Positions 15,848 through 23,863 of a DNA stretch of 39,573 nucleotides are shown here, in pieces (positions within the stretch are counted from its first letter, which is position 1; every line of letters begins with the position of its first letter). The stretch is from assembly GCA_012520405.1 (NCBI GenBank), contig JAAYOJ010000040.1:1-39573 (forward strand). Reading direction: 5' to 3'. A program made the position numbers and the translations under genes. The notes under the pieces are model-generated. The model worked only from the letters and a program-made list of their open reading frames with translations. It was not told the DNA's origin and made no database searches. This stretch comes from Peptococcaceae bacterium (GTDB taxonomy: Bacteria > Bacillota > Desulfitobacteriia > Desulfitobacteriales > Syntrophobotulaceae).

Positions 15848-16729
15848 ATGGCAATTAGAATAGTTGTTGACAGCTCTTCCGATATTCCGCAGGAACTGTC
15901 TGCCCAACTGGGTATTGTAACCGTACCTATGCCTGTATATATTGATGGGAATAGCTACCAGGAAGGGGTAGACCTTTTCCCCAAGGAATTTTATGCCCAA
16001 TTTAAAAATTATAAGGATCTTCCCAAAACATCTCAGCCTAATTTGAACGTTTTAAAAGAAGCTTATGAAAAAGTTTTGGCTGAAGGAGACGAAGTTATTG
16101 GCATTCATCTGTCTTCCGGCCTTAGTTCAACCTATCAGACAGCGTTAATGGTTCGGGATATGTGCAGCGAACCTCAAAAAATTCATGTTATTGATAGTTT
16201 GGGTGCTTCTTTTGGCTTTGGTTTGCAAGCAATACTAGGCCATGAAATCCTTAAAGAAAGTGGGGAAAACAGAGATTTTTCTTCCGAAAGCCGGGATGAA
16301 GTGATAAACAAGATTACTGCCGTAAGAGACAGAATGAGATATATCTTTACTATTGATACCCTTGAGTATCTGGTTAAGGGCGGCAGAGTGAGCAAAACGG
16401 CAGGTTTTGTTGCCGGATTGCTGGATCTTAAGCCGATTTTACATATCAACCCTCAAGGCGAAATTGACGTCTTTGGCAAAGTCAGATCTAAAAAGGCTGC
16501 TTTGCGTAAGCTCCTTGACATTATGGAGCAAGAGATTGTTGATGGAGAAGGGCAAACTATTGGAATTTCTCACTCCAATAGTCCTACTGAAGCTGCATAT
16601 TTAGCCGAAGAAATAAAAAAGAGAATTAAAGTAAAAGACATCATTGTTTCTGAAATTGGTTGTGTTATCGGGAGCCATGTGGGCCCCGGAACTATCGCTT
16701 TGTTTTACCAGGGTCAACCTAAGCGTTAA
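15848..16729 (+). CDS. DegV family fatty-acid-binding protein
   Basis: A 293-residue DegV protein. In Firmicutes this family (FakB) presents a bound fatty acid to the kinase FakA for phosphorylation before phospholipid synthesis. The sequence shows the N-terminal IVVDSSSDIP motif, the LSSGLSSTYQTA loop that contacts the lipid carboxylate, TIDTLEYLVKGGRVSK, and the C-terminal IGCVIGSHVGPGTIAL. RBS GGGAGG precedes the ATG. The gene sits between two transcription units and is followed after 88 nt by miaB. No fakA homologue is seen here. A second DegV gene is at 28994. Which lipid it binds is unknown. Confidence 0.92.
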   Translation: MAIRIVVDSSSDIPQELSAQLGIVTVPMPVYIDGNSYQEGVDLFPKEFYAQFKNYKDLPKTSQPNLNVLKEAYEKVLAEGDEVIGIHLSSGLSSTYQTALMVRDMCSEPQKIHVIDSLGASFGFGLQAILGHEILKESGENRDFSSESRDEVINKITAVRDRMRYIFTIDTLEYLVKGGRVSKTAGFVAGLLDLKPILHINPQGEIDVFGKVRSKKAALRKLLDIMEQEIVDGEGQTIGISHSNSPTEAAYLAEEIKKRIKVKDIIVSEIGCVIGSHVGPGTIALFYQGQPKR

Positions 16730-16817
16730 GTTGTAGGAAAAAAATTAAGATTTGATAGATATTAAAACACTTTGATATTAAGTATAAAGGATGTATTAAA
16801 ACTAAGGACTGAAATGG

Positions 16818-18149
16818 ATGACCTCAAACACTAAAAAAGTTTGTGCTATTTCTTATGGCTGTCAAATGTCGGCGAGAGATGCCGAGACCCTTACTGCCGT
16901 TGCCCTTCAAAATGATTATGTGAGAACAAATCTGCCGGAGGAGGCAGACTTAATTATCGTCAACACCTGTTGTGTTCGGGAAAGTGCCGAAAATAAGATT
17001 ATCGGCAAAATTGGGCAGCTCAAAAAACTCAAAGAGCAAAAACCTTCACTAATAATTGCGGTAGCCGGCTGCATGGTTCAGCAGCCTGGAATTCTGGAAA
17101 AACTGCAGAAAAAAGCGCCCCATATCGATATTTGGACCGGTACCTTTGACTATTCCAAATTTGAACAACTCTTAAAATCCAGTTTAAATGGTCAGAAAGT
17201 ATGTATGGTTTCCCCTGAAGCCTATGAATGCAATGAAGTTGTTCCTTTGGCTGAGAAGGGGAAACTTAGTGCTTTTGTCAATATCATGTACGGCTGTGAA
17301 AATTATTGTGCTTACTGTATAGTGCCTTATGTTAGGGGGCGGGAACGCAGCCGACCAAAGGAAGTAATCCTGGAGGAAATCAAGCAATTAGTACAAGCGG
17401 GATGCCGGGAGGTAACCCTTCTCGGACAAAACGTTAATTCTTATGGCCTAAAAGACGGATTTGGCTATGATTTTTCCGATTTGTTGCAAGAAGTTGATAA
17501 CCTACAGGGTCTTGTTCGAGTACGCTTTATGACCTCCCATCCCAAGGATTTAAGTGATAAGCTCATTACTACCCTGGCTCAAGGAAAACATTTATGCGAG
17601 CATTTCCACTTACCCTTGCAAGCGGGCAGTAATAGAATTTTAGAAGCTATGAACAGAAAGTATACCCGGGAATATTATCTTGAGCGGGTAGAGCGGATTT
17701 TGCAAGATATTCCTCAAGCTAGGCTTACTACTGATCTGATTGTCGGATTCCCCGGAGAAACGGAAGAAGACTTTGAATTAACCCTTGATATGGTGCGTAG
17801 GGTACCTTATACCCAGGCATTTACTTTTATGTATTCGCCCCGATCCGGTACTGCTGCGGCTACTATGTCGGATCAAGTTCCTTTGGATGTTAAAAAATTG
17901 CGCCTGCAAAAGCTTATGGAGTTGCAGAATGCCCGCAGTTTAGCATGGCGAAAGAACATGCTGGGCCAGGAGTATGAAATACTGGTCGAGGGCCCTAGCA
18001 AATCGGATCCTGAACAGCTGACAGGCAGAACTAGAGGCAATGAAATTGTTGTTTTTAAAGGGACAGATGATATGGTCGGAAAACTAATCACAGTTAAAAT
18101 AACCTCGGCCAATTCCTGGACCTTATTTGGAGAGCTTAGTAGTCAGTAG
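16818..18149 (+). CDS. miaB: tRNA-2-methylthio-N6-dimethylallyladenosine synthase
   Basis: Radical-SAM methylthiotransferase that adds the 2-methylthio group to i6A37 of tRNAs reading UNN codons. Residues 1-130 hold the UPF0004 domain with three conserved cysteines for the auxiliary cluster (SYGCQM at Cys15, NTCC at Cys51, AGCMVQ at Cys85). The radical-SAM cluster is Cys160-x3-Cys164-x2-Cys167 in YGCENYCAYCIVPYVRGRE, and a C-terminal TRAM RNA-binding domain begins near residue 380. At 443 residues it is full length. The partner prenyltransferase miaA is encoded 9 kb downstream in the same block, so both steps of ms2i6A formation are present. MiaB rather than MtaB is favoured by the GCQM motif and the mutS linkage. 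Confidence 0.94.
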   Translation: MTSNTKKVCAISYGCQMSARDAETLTAVALQNDYVRTNLPEEADLIIVNTCCVRESAENKIIGKIGQLKKLKEQKPSLIIAVAGCMVQQPGILEKLQKKAPHIDIWTGTFDYSKFEQLLKSSLNGQKVCMVSPEAYECNEVVPLAEKGKLSAFVNIMYGCENYCAYCIVPYVRGRERSRPKEVILEEIKQLVQAGCREVTLLGQNVNSYGLKDGFGYDFSDLLQEVDNLQGLVRVRFMTSHPKDLSDKLITTLAQGKHLCEHFHLPLQAGSNRILEAMNRKYTREYYLERVERILQDIPQARLTTDLIVGFPGETEEDFELTLDMVRRVPYTQAFTFMYSPRSGTAAATMSDQVPLDVKKLRLQKLMELQNARSLAWRKNMLGQEYEILVEGPSKSDPEQLTGRTRGNEIVVFKGTDDMVGKLITVKITSANSWTLFGELSSQ

Positions 18150-18168
18150 GCAGAGGTAGGGGGATATT

Positions 18169-20721
18169 ATGACTACACCGATGTTAAGGCAATATAAGGA
18201 GATTAAGTCCCAAACCGGCGAAGCTATTGTTTTCTTCAGACTGGGTGATTTTTATGAGATGTTTGGCGAAGATGCCCAATTGGCTGCTCCAATCCTGGAA
18301 ATAGCCCTCACAGCTCGAGAAGCAGGGAAAGGTGAAAAAATTCCCATGTGCGGAGTGCCTTACCATGCCGTGGACGGTTATTTAAGTAAACTGGTGTCTG
18401 CCGGTTACAAAGTGGCAATTTGCGAGCAAGTGGAAGATCCCCAAACTGCCAAGGGCATTGTGAAAAGGGAAGTAGTGCGGGTAGTAACCCCAGGTACAAC
18501 AGATATTATCGGCTCAGAAACCAAAAATAACTTTCTGGCCGGTGTTTATAAAGCAAAAGAGTGGGGTCTGGCCTACCTGGATATTACTACGGGGAGTTTC
18601 TGTATATTACAGAGTGCATCCCTACAGCTTATCCTGGCCGAACTGCATAGGATTGAGCCTGCCGAATTGGTCCTGCCCAGGGAGCAGGGAGTGGCGCCAG
18701 ATTTTTTTCAGGAATACTATCAGAGTGTTGTGGACAAGAATTGGTTTAGCAAGACTGAAGAATTAAAGAACAGATTTCCGGAACAAGCCGGACTTCTGGA
18801 GGAAATGAACGCTGCGGCTAAAGCTGCCGCCGGCTTGTGGCAATATGTTTTGGAAAATATCCCTAATTCTGAGCAGAGCCATATTCTTGAAATCTCTACG
18901 GTAGAGCAAAACGCTACCATGATTCTGGATAAGTGGACGCGTCGTAATCTGGAACTAGTTGATTCTTTAAGAGGGGATGGGGAAAAACATACGCTCTATT
19001 CTGTTCTTAACCTTACTAAAACTGCTTTTGGGGCCCGTCTCCTGCGCAATTGGATTCAGCAGCCGCTTTTGGATATCCGCAAAATTGAAGAGCGGTTAGC
19101 CAAAGTGGAAGAACTGGCTAACAATACTTTTTTACGCCGCGATTTGCATAAGCTATTTGAAGCTGTTTATGATCTGGAACGTCTCTTAGGAAAACTGGCC
19201 CTTGGCCGGGCCAATGCCAGAGATATGCTGGCTTTAGGCAGTACACTATCTTTAATGCCCCAGGTAAGAAATATTATTATGGGAAACAGCTCCCAAGAAC
19301 TTAAAAGTTATATACCAGCCCTCTCCACCCTGGATGAATTGGCAGCAACGCTAAGGGACGCCCTCAATCCTGAAGCCCCTGCTAGCATTCGAGAGGGAAG
19401 CATTATTAAAAACGGTTTTTCGGAGGAAGTGGATAAGTTAAGGGCTATTTCCTCCGGAGGCAAAGAATGGATTGCCCGATTGGAGAATCAGGAAAGGGAA
19501 CGGACTAAAATCCGTTCTCTTAAAATAGGTTACAATAAGGTTTTCGGCTACTATATTGAAGTTACCAATGCCAATTCCCATCTGGTACCGGAAGATTATA
19601 TCCGTAAACAAACCTTGGTTAATGCCGAACGTTTTATCACCCCTGAGTTAAAAGAGTATGAGCAGCAAGTACTTACGGCCCAGGAGCGGCTTATTGATTT
19701 AGAATATGAAATTTTCCTGGATCTTAAAGAACAGGTTTTAAAACATTCAGCCCACATAATTAAAGCAGCCCAGGCCTTAGCGGAAATGGACGTTTTTGTT
19801 TCCCTGGCGGAGGTTGCGGTTCGCTACGATTATCATAAACCGGAGATTAGAAACGACGGCATAATTAATATCTTAGAAGGCAGGCATCCGGTGGTAGAGC
19901 GCCTTACAAACCATTTCGTACCCAATGACACTTACCTCACGAGTAATAAACATTTGGCCTTGATTACCGGCCCCAATATGGCCGGTAAATCCACCTATAT
20001 GCGGCAAGTGGCCTTAATTGTTCTGCTGGCTCAAATCGGTTCCTTTGTCCCGGCTCAAAAAGCTTCGATTTCCTTAACTGATTGTATTTTTACCCGGGTA
20101 GGGGCTGCCGACCATTTGGCCGCCGGCCAGAGCACCTTTATGGTGGAAATGAACGAGGTAGCTTATATTCTGAGAAATGCTAGCTCTAAGAGCCTAATTA
20201 TTCTAGACGAAGTGGGGAGGGGCACGGCCACTTTTGACGGTCTCAGCTTAGCTTGGTCTATAGCGGAGTATTTGGTTGAGACTAATTCTCTAAAGACCAA
20301 AACTCTTTTTGCCACTCATTATCATGAATTAACCCAATTGGAAGAGAGATTTCCCCAAATTTTTAATCTCCATGTGGCGGTTAAGGAAAAAGGGGACGAT
20401 GTGGTTTTCCTCCATAAAATACTTCCTGGGAAAGCTGATCGCAGCTATGGTATTCAGGTTGCTAAGATAGCCGGCTTACCAAGGCCACTGCTAAAAAGAG
20501 CGGCGGCGATTTTGCGGGAGCTGGAGAGTTCCCCGACTTCCCGAAAATTGGTCAAGGCCGTGGACACCAATGCCCTGCAGCCTTCCTTGTTTGAGCTTCC
20601 TCAGACCCATCCGTTGCTCAAGGAATTGGAGGAATTGGACGTAGATAATCTCACGCCCCGTCAAGCCTTAGAGTATCTGTACGATATTGTTAACCGTGTC
20701 CACTCCTCAAAGATTATGTGA
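18169..20721 (+). CDS. mutS: DNA mismatch repair protein MutS
   Basis: The 850-residue mismatch-recognition ATPase. The mismatch-intercalating Phe-x-Glu motif is Phe28-Tyr29-Glu30 in RLGDFYEMFGEDA. The connector, lever and clamp regions follow in order, and the C-terminal ABC-type ATPase has Walker A GPNMAGKSTYMRQ, the signature region DHLAAGQSTFMVEM, Walker B SLIILDEVGRGTATFDG and the ATHYHELTQLE His loop. Its length is almost identical to E. coli MutS (853). The C-terminal tetramer or beta-clamp segment is present (QPSLFELP looks like a QxxLF clamp-binding motif). It starts 19 nt after miaB with RBS AGGGGG. mutL is encoded 3 kb downstream after two unrelated genes. Confidence 0.97.
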   Translation: MTTPMLRQYKEIKSQTGEAIVFFRLGDFYEMFGEDAQLAAPILEIALTAREAGKGEKIPMCGVPYHAVDGYLSKLVSAGYKVAICEQVEDPQTAKGIVKREVVRVVTPGTTDIIGSETKNNFLAGVYKAKEWGLAYLDITTGSFCILQSASLQLILAELHRIEPAELVLPREQGVAPDFFQEYYQSVVDKNWFSKTEELKNRFPEQAGLLEEMNAAAKAAAGLWQYVLENIPNSEQSHILEISTVEQNATMILDKWTRRNLELVDSLRGDGEKHTLYSVLNLTKTAFGARLLRNWIQQPLLDIRKIEERLAKVEELANNTFLRRDLHKLFEAVYDLERLLGKLALGRANARDMLALGSTLSLMPQVRNIIMGNSSQELKSYIPALSTLDELAATLRDALNPEAPASIREGSIIKNGFSEEVDKLRAISSGGKEWIARLENQERERTKIRSLKIGYNKVFGYYIEVTNANSHLVPEDYIRKQTLVNAERFITPELKEYEQQVLTAQERLIDLEYEIFLDLKEQVLKHSAHIIKAAQALAEMDVFVSLAEVAVRYDYHKPEIRNDGIINILEGRHPVVERLTNHFVPNDTYLTSNKHLALITGPNMAGKSTYMRQVALIVLLAQIGSFVPAQKASISLTDCIFTRVGAADHLAAGQSTFMVEMNEVAYILRNASSKSLIILDEVGRGTATFDGLSLAWSIAEYLVETNSLKTKTLFATHYHELTQLEERFPQIFNLHVAVKEKGDDVVFLHKILPGKADRSYGIQVAKIAGLPRPLLKRAAAILRELESSPTSRKLVKAVDTNALQPSLFELPQTHPLLKELEELDVDNLTPRQALEYLYDIVNRVHSSKIM

Positions 20722-20745
20722 ACTACTAAGGGTGTTGGAGGGTAT

Positions 20746-22494
20746 ATGAGTATAAGAATTGGTATTGATGTAGGCGGAACTTATACTGATGCGGTATTAA
20801 TTAGTTCAGGTCAGGTTAGACAAACAGGCAAAGTGCTAACCAAGCCGGATCAACTGTTGCATACCGTGCTTGAGGCTTTGGATTCTCTCAACATAACGTC
20901 AAGAATTTCCCCCAATCATGAAGTGGAGAATATTACGGTAAGTACCACTTTAGTTACCAATGCCATTCTGCAAAAGCGGCTACCGGAGGTGGAACTAATT
21001 CTTCTCCCGGGATCCGGCATGAAACTGACTTCTCTGCCTTGGCCTGTTCCCTACCATGTGTTGAGCGGGGAACTGGATTATCGTGGCCGACAGATCGCTG
21101 CCCTGGACAAACATGAACTGCAACATTTGACCGAAACAATAATCAATAAACGCCAAGGAATTAAACAAAAAAACGAAAAGCCCCTGGCTGTTATATCCGG
21201 CAAGTTCTCCCACCGTAATTATATTTTGGAGCAGCAGTTAGCAGCTTATTTGCAAAAGGAGATCCCGGAGCTTTCTATGGCCCTAGGAAGTGAATGGGGG
21301 CAAAGCAACTTCTACCGGCGCTCTCTTACCGCTTACCTTAATCTTGCTACCCAGGATTTGTTTGCCGACTTTCGCGACAATTTGATCGAGGCTGTCCATG
21401 CCCGGGGGTTACATGCTCCTGTTAAGATTTTAAAAGCTGATGGGGGTATGTTACCGGCTGAAAATATCAGACCTGTAGAATCTATTTATTCCGGTCCGGC
21501 GGCGAGTTTGTTGGGAACCTTGGCTCAAAGTAACCCTGAGCATGCCTATATTGTCGTCGATATCGGAGGTACGACCACTGATATCGGGCTTGTTCTGGCG
21601 GGAAAACCGTTATTATCCTCTCGAGGGGCCCACATTGGGGACTTTTTAACCAATATTCATTCTCTGGCGGTCCGATCTATTGCTGTAGGCGGCGATTCCG
21701 TTGTTCTGCCCGCTGAAGGGGAACAGGCAGCTGCCGAAGGTAGGGAAAATAATAATCTAAGTTTAGCTAGCTACCGTCTGGGGCCTGCTTATTGCCTGGG
21801 CGGCAGCAGGCCAACAACTACCGATGCCTTACGCTATCTTGGCCTGGTCGATTTTGGAAGCCATACCCGAGCGGAAGAAGCCATGTCTTTGCTTTTGCCT
21901 GAAGGAAGAAGGGAAACACCTTATTTAAGAGATATTGCTCAAAAAATTCTAAACCTCATGGTTGAGCACATAGCTTCGGCTATCGAGGCACTGGTTAAAC
22001 AATGGCGAAATGAACCGGCCTATAAAGTATGGCAGGTGCTTAATCCTCGGGCTGATCATAAATTTCCTATTAAGCTCAGCGGGGGAGGGGCTCATGGTAT
22101 AGCTGCAGCCTTAGCTCAAAGAATGAACACCACGGCCACTCTGACAGATCATGCCATGGTAGCTAATGCTGTGGGCGCAGCTATGGCCAGACCGACCTTC
22201 TCTTGGACCCTTAATCTGGATACCAGCCTTAGACGATACAGGATTGAGGAAACAGGCGAGCAGGGGGAATGGCGTGGTTCATTGAAGCCCCACCGGGAAG
22301 TGGAACAATTCTTGAACACCCTCGCTTCGAAACAAGCTAAGGATATGGGCCTAGATGAATACCGTCTGGAAATAGAACCCTTCGATTATTTTCCTTTAGT
22401 TGAAGGCTACCGAACTGTGGGGCAAATAATCAGAGGACGAGTACATTTGCCTCCGGGTGCGTTTCAGTTGCAAGATTATGGGCCATCAGCCTGA
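20746..22494 (+). CDS. Hydantoinase/oxoprolinase family protein (HyuA-type, A subunit only)
   Basis: A 582-residue protein with the N-terminal hydantoinase A motif IGIDVGGTYTDAVLI, the ASKHA-type phosphate loop IVVDIGGTTTDIGLVLAGKP in the middle, and the LSGGGAHGIAAALA segment near residue 445. The family includes N-methylhydantoinases, acetone carboxylase subunits and 5-oxoprolinase, which use ATP to open or carboxylate rings; it usually works with a B subunit. No B subunit gene is present here, so this is a stand-alone homologue of unknown substrate. It lies 24 nt after mutS with RBS TTGGAGG, inside the mutS-mutL block, which suggests only shared transcription. Confidence 0.85.
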   Translation: MSIRIGIDVGGTYTDAVLISSGQVRQTGKVLTKPDQLLHTVLEALDSLNITSRISPNHEVENITVSTTLVTNAILQKRLPEVELILLPGSGMKLTSLPWPVPYHVLSGELDYRGRQIAALDKHELQHLTETIINKRQGIKQKNEKPLAVISGKFSHRNYILEQQLAAYLQKEIPELSMALGSEWGQSNFYRRSLTAYLNLATQDLFADFRDNLIEAVHARGLHAPVKILKADGGMLPAENIRPVESIYSGPAASLLGTLAQSNPEHAYIVVDIGGTTTDIGLVLAGKPLLSSRGAHIGDFLTNIHSLAVRSIAVGGDSVVLPAEGEQAAAEGRENNNLSLASYRLGPAYCLGGSRPTTTDALRYLGLVDFGSHTRAEEAMSLLLPEGRRETPYLRDIAQKILNLMVEHIASAIEALVKQWRNEPAYKVWQVLNPRADHKFPIKLSGGGAHGIAAALAQRMNTTATLTDHAMVANAVGAAMARPTFSWTLNLDTSLRRYRIEETGEQGEWRGSLKPHREVEQFLNTLASKQAKDMGLDEYRLEIEPFDYFPLVEGYRTVGQIIRGRVHLPPGAFQLQDYGPSA

Positions 22495-22519
22495 CAGGCC
22501 TAGGGAAAGGGGTTAGGTT

Positions 22520-23863
22520 ATGAAAAAGACAGGAATCGTGTTTTTCCCGGCTTTTGATTGGTCTTTGGGGGAAACCCACCCGGAAAGGGAGGAACGCTTA
22601 CTCTATACTCAAGAACAAATATTTGAAGAGGGAGTCATGGATCTTCCTCAAATAAAACAATATTCGCCCGCTGTGGCAAATATACAAGATGTTTTAAGGA
22701 CTCAAGCTGTGTTTCCTAGTCCAAAGCATCATGAATTGGATGCCCACCTGATTGCCGTAGGATGTTCCCTGGTTTTAGGGAAAGCCTTGATGGCCCAAGA
22801 AATTTCGAACGGCTTTGTGCTTGTTCGTCCCCCCGGTCATCATTCAGCTACTGTTGTTTGGGGCAACAGAGGATTTTGCACCTTAAATAACGAAGCTATT
22901 TTGGCTAATTATTTAAGGACTTATTACGGCGTAAAGAAAATAGCCATTATTGATACGGATGTCCATCATGGTGACGGGACCCAGGATATTTTTTATTACG
23001 ATCCCAATGTGCTATGCATTTCAATTCACCAGGATGGTAGGACCCTTTATCCGGGAACCGGCTTCTGCGAAGAAAAAGGAGGACCAAATTCCTGGGGAAA
23101 TATAGTAAATATCCCGCTTTCCCCTGGTACTGGGGATGAAGGTTTTATTTATGCTTTAGAAAAATGGGCTTTGCCGGCGGTCGAAGAATTTAAACCCGAT
23201 ATTATTATCAATTCTGCAGGCCAGGACAACCATTTTACCGATCCTTTGGCTTCCATGAACGTCACAGCAAAGGGCTACGGGAAAATCACGGAAATGATCC
23301 GACCCGACTTGGCAGTCCTGGAAGGAGGCTATTCCATCCAGGGAGCGCTTCCTTACGTTAACTTGGCTATTCTATTGGCCTTAGCCGGAGAGGATTATTC
23401 CGGGGTAAGAGAACCGCAAAAAATAAACCGTCGGGTTTTGGGTGGAGAAAAAGTCCGTTCTTATATTGATGATCTATACAAGTACTTTCAACAAATTAAG
23501 CCCAACTGGCGCTATGCTCAAGGACAAAACAAGCACCTGCCGGCGGGGAAATGGGTAAGTGTGGAGAAAGAAATCTTTTATGATACAGAAATGTTTAGAG
23601 AACAACGTCATGATCTTATCCGGGAATGCCAGCATTGCGGCGGGACTGTGTTTATAAGAACCCGCAACCAGGCCACAATGGAGAAAGCCATGCTGGTGAA
23701 AATACCCTTTGAGGCCTGTCCGGCCTGTGAACAAGCGGGCTATGACCTGGTCGAGCATTACAAAAAATCTGCTCAAACTCTTCTGCTGCAAAACCAGCTT
23801 CGTAATCAAGTGTTATTCTGGGAAAACGGTAAGGAAGTGAACCTGTTTGCCTCCGAGAATTAA
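22520..23863 (+). CDS. Histone deacetylase family (class II/acetoin-utilisation-like) amidohydrolase with C-terminal zinc ribbon
   Basis: A 447-residue protein. Residues 1 to about 315 are an arginase-fold HDAC/acetylpolyamine amidohydrolase domain with a complete active site: the His107-His108 pair in RPPGHHSA, zinc ligands Asp147 and His149 in DTDVHHGDGT and Asp236 in SAGQDNHFTDPL, and the transition-state Tyr271 in LEGGYS. It should hydrolyse acetyl-lysine or an acetylated small amine in the cytoplasm. The extra 130 residues contain Cys370-x2-Cys373 and Cys400-x2-Cys403, a four-cysteine zinc ribbon. RBS AAAGGGG is upstream. The 3' end overlaps mutL by 17 bases. The substrate is unknown, and no acetyltransferase is nearby. 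Confidence 0.88.
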   Translation: MKKTGIVFFPAFDWSLGETHPEREERLLYTQEQIFEEGVMDLPQIKQYSPAVANIQDVLRTQAVFPSPKHHELDAHLIAVGCSLVLGKALMAQEISNGFVLVRPPGHHSATVVWGNRGFCTLNNEAILANYLRTYYGVKKIAIIDTDVHHGDGTQDIFYYDPNVLCISIHQDGRTLYPGTGFCEEKGGPNSWGNIVNIPLSPGTGDEGFIYALEKWALPAVEEFKPDIIINSAGQDNHFTDPLASMNVTAKGYGKITEMIRPDLAVLEGGYSIQGALPYVNLAILLALAGEDYSGVREPQKINRRVLGGEKVRSYIDDLYKYFQQIKPNWRYAQGQNKHLPAGKWVSVEKEIFYDTEMFREQRHDLIRECQHCGGTVFIRTRNQATMEKAMLVKIPFEACPACEQAGYDLVEHYKKSAQTLLLQNQLRNQVLFWENGKEVNLFASEN

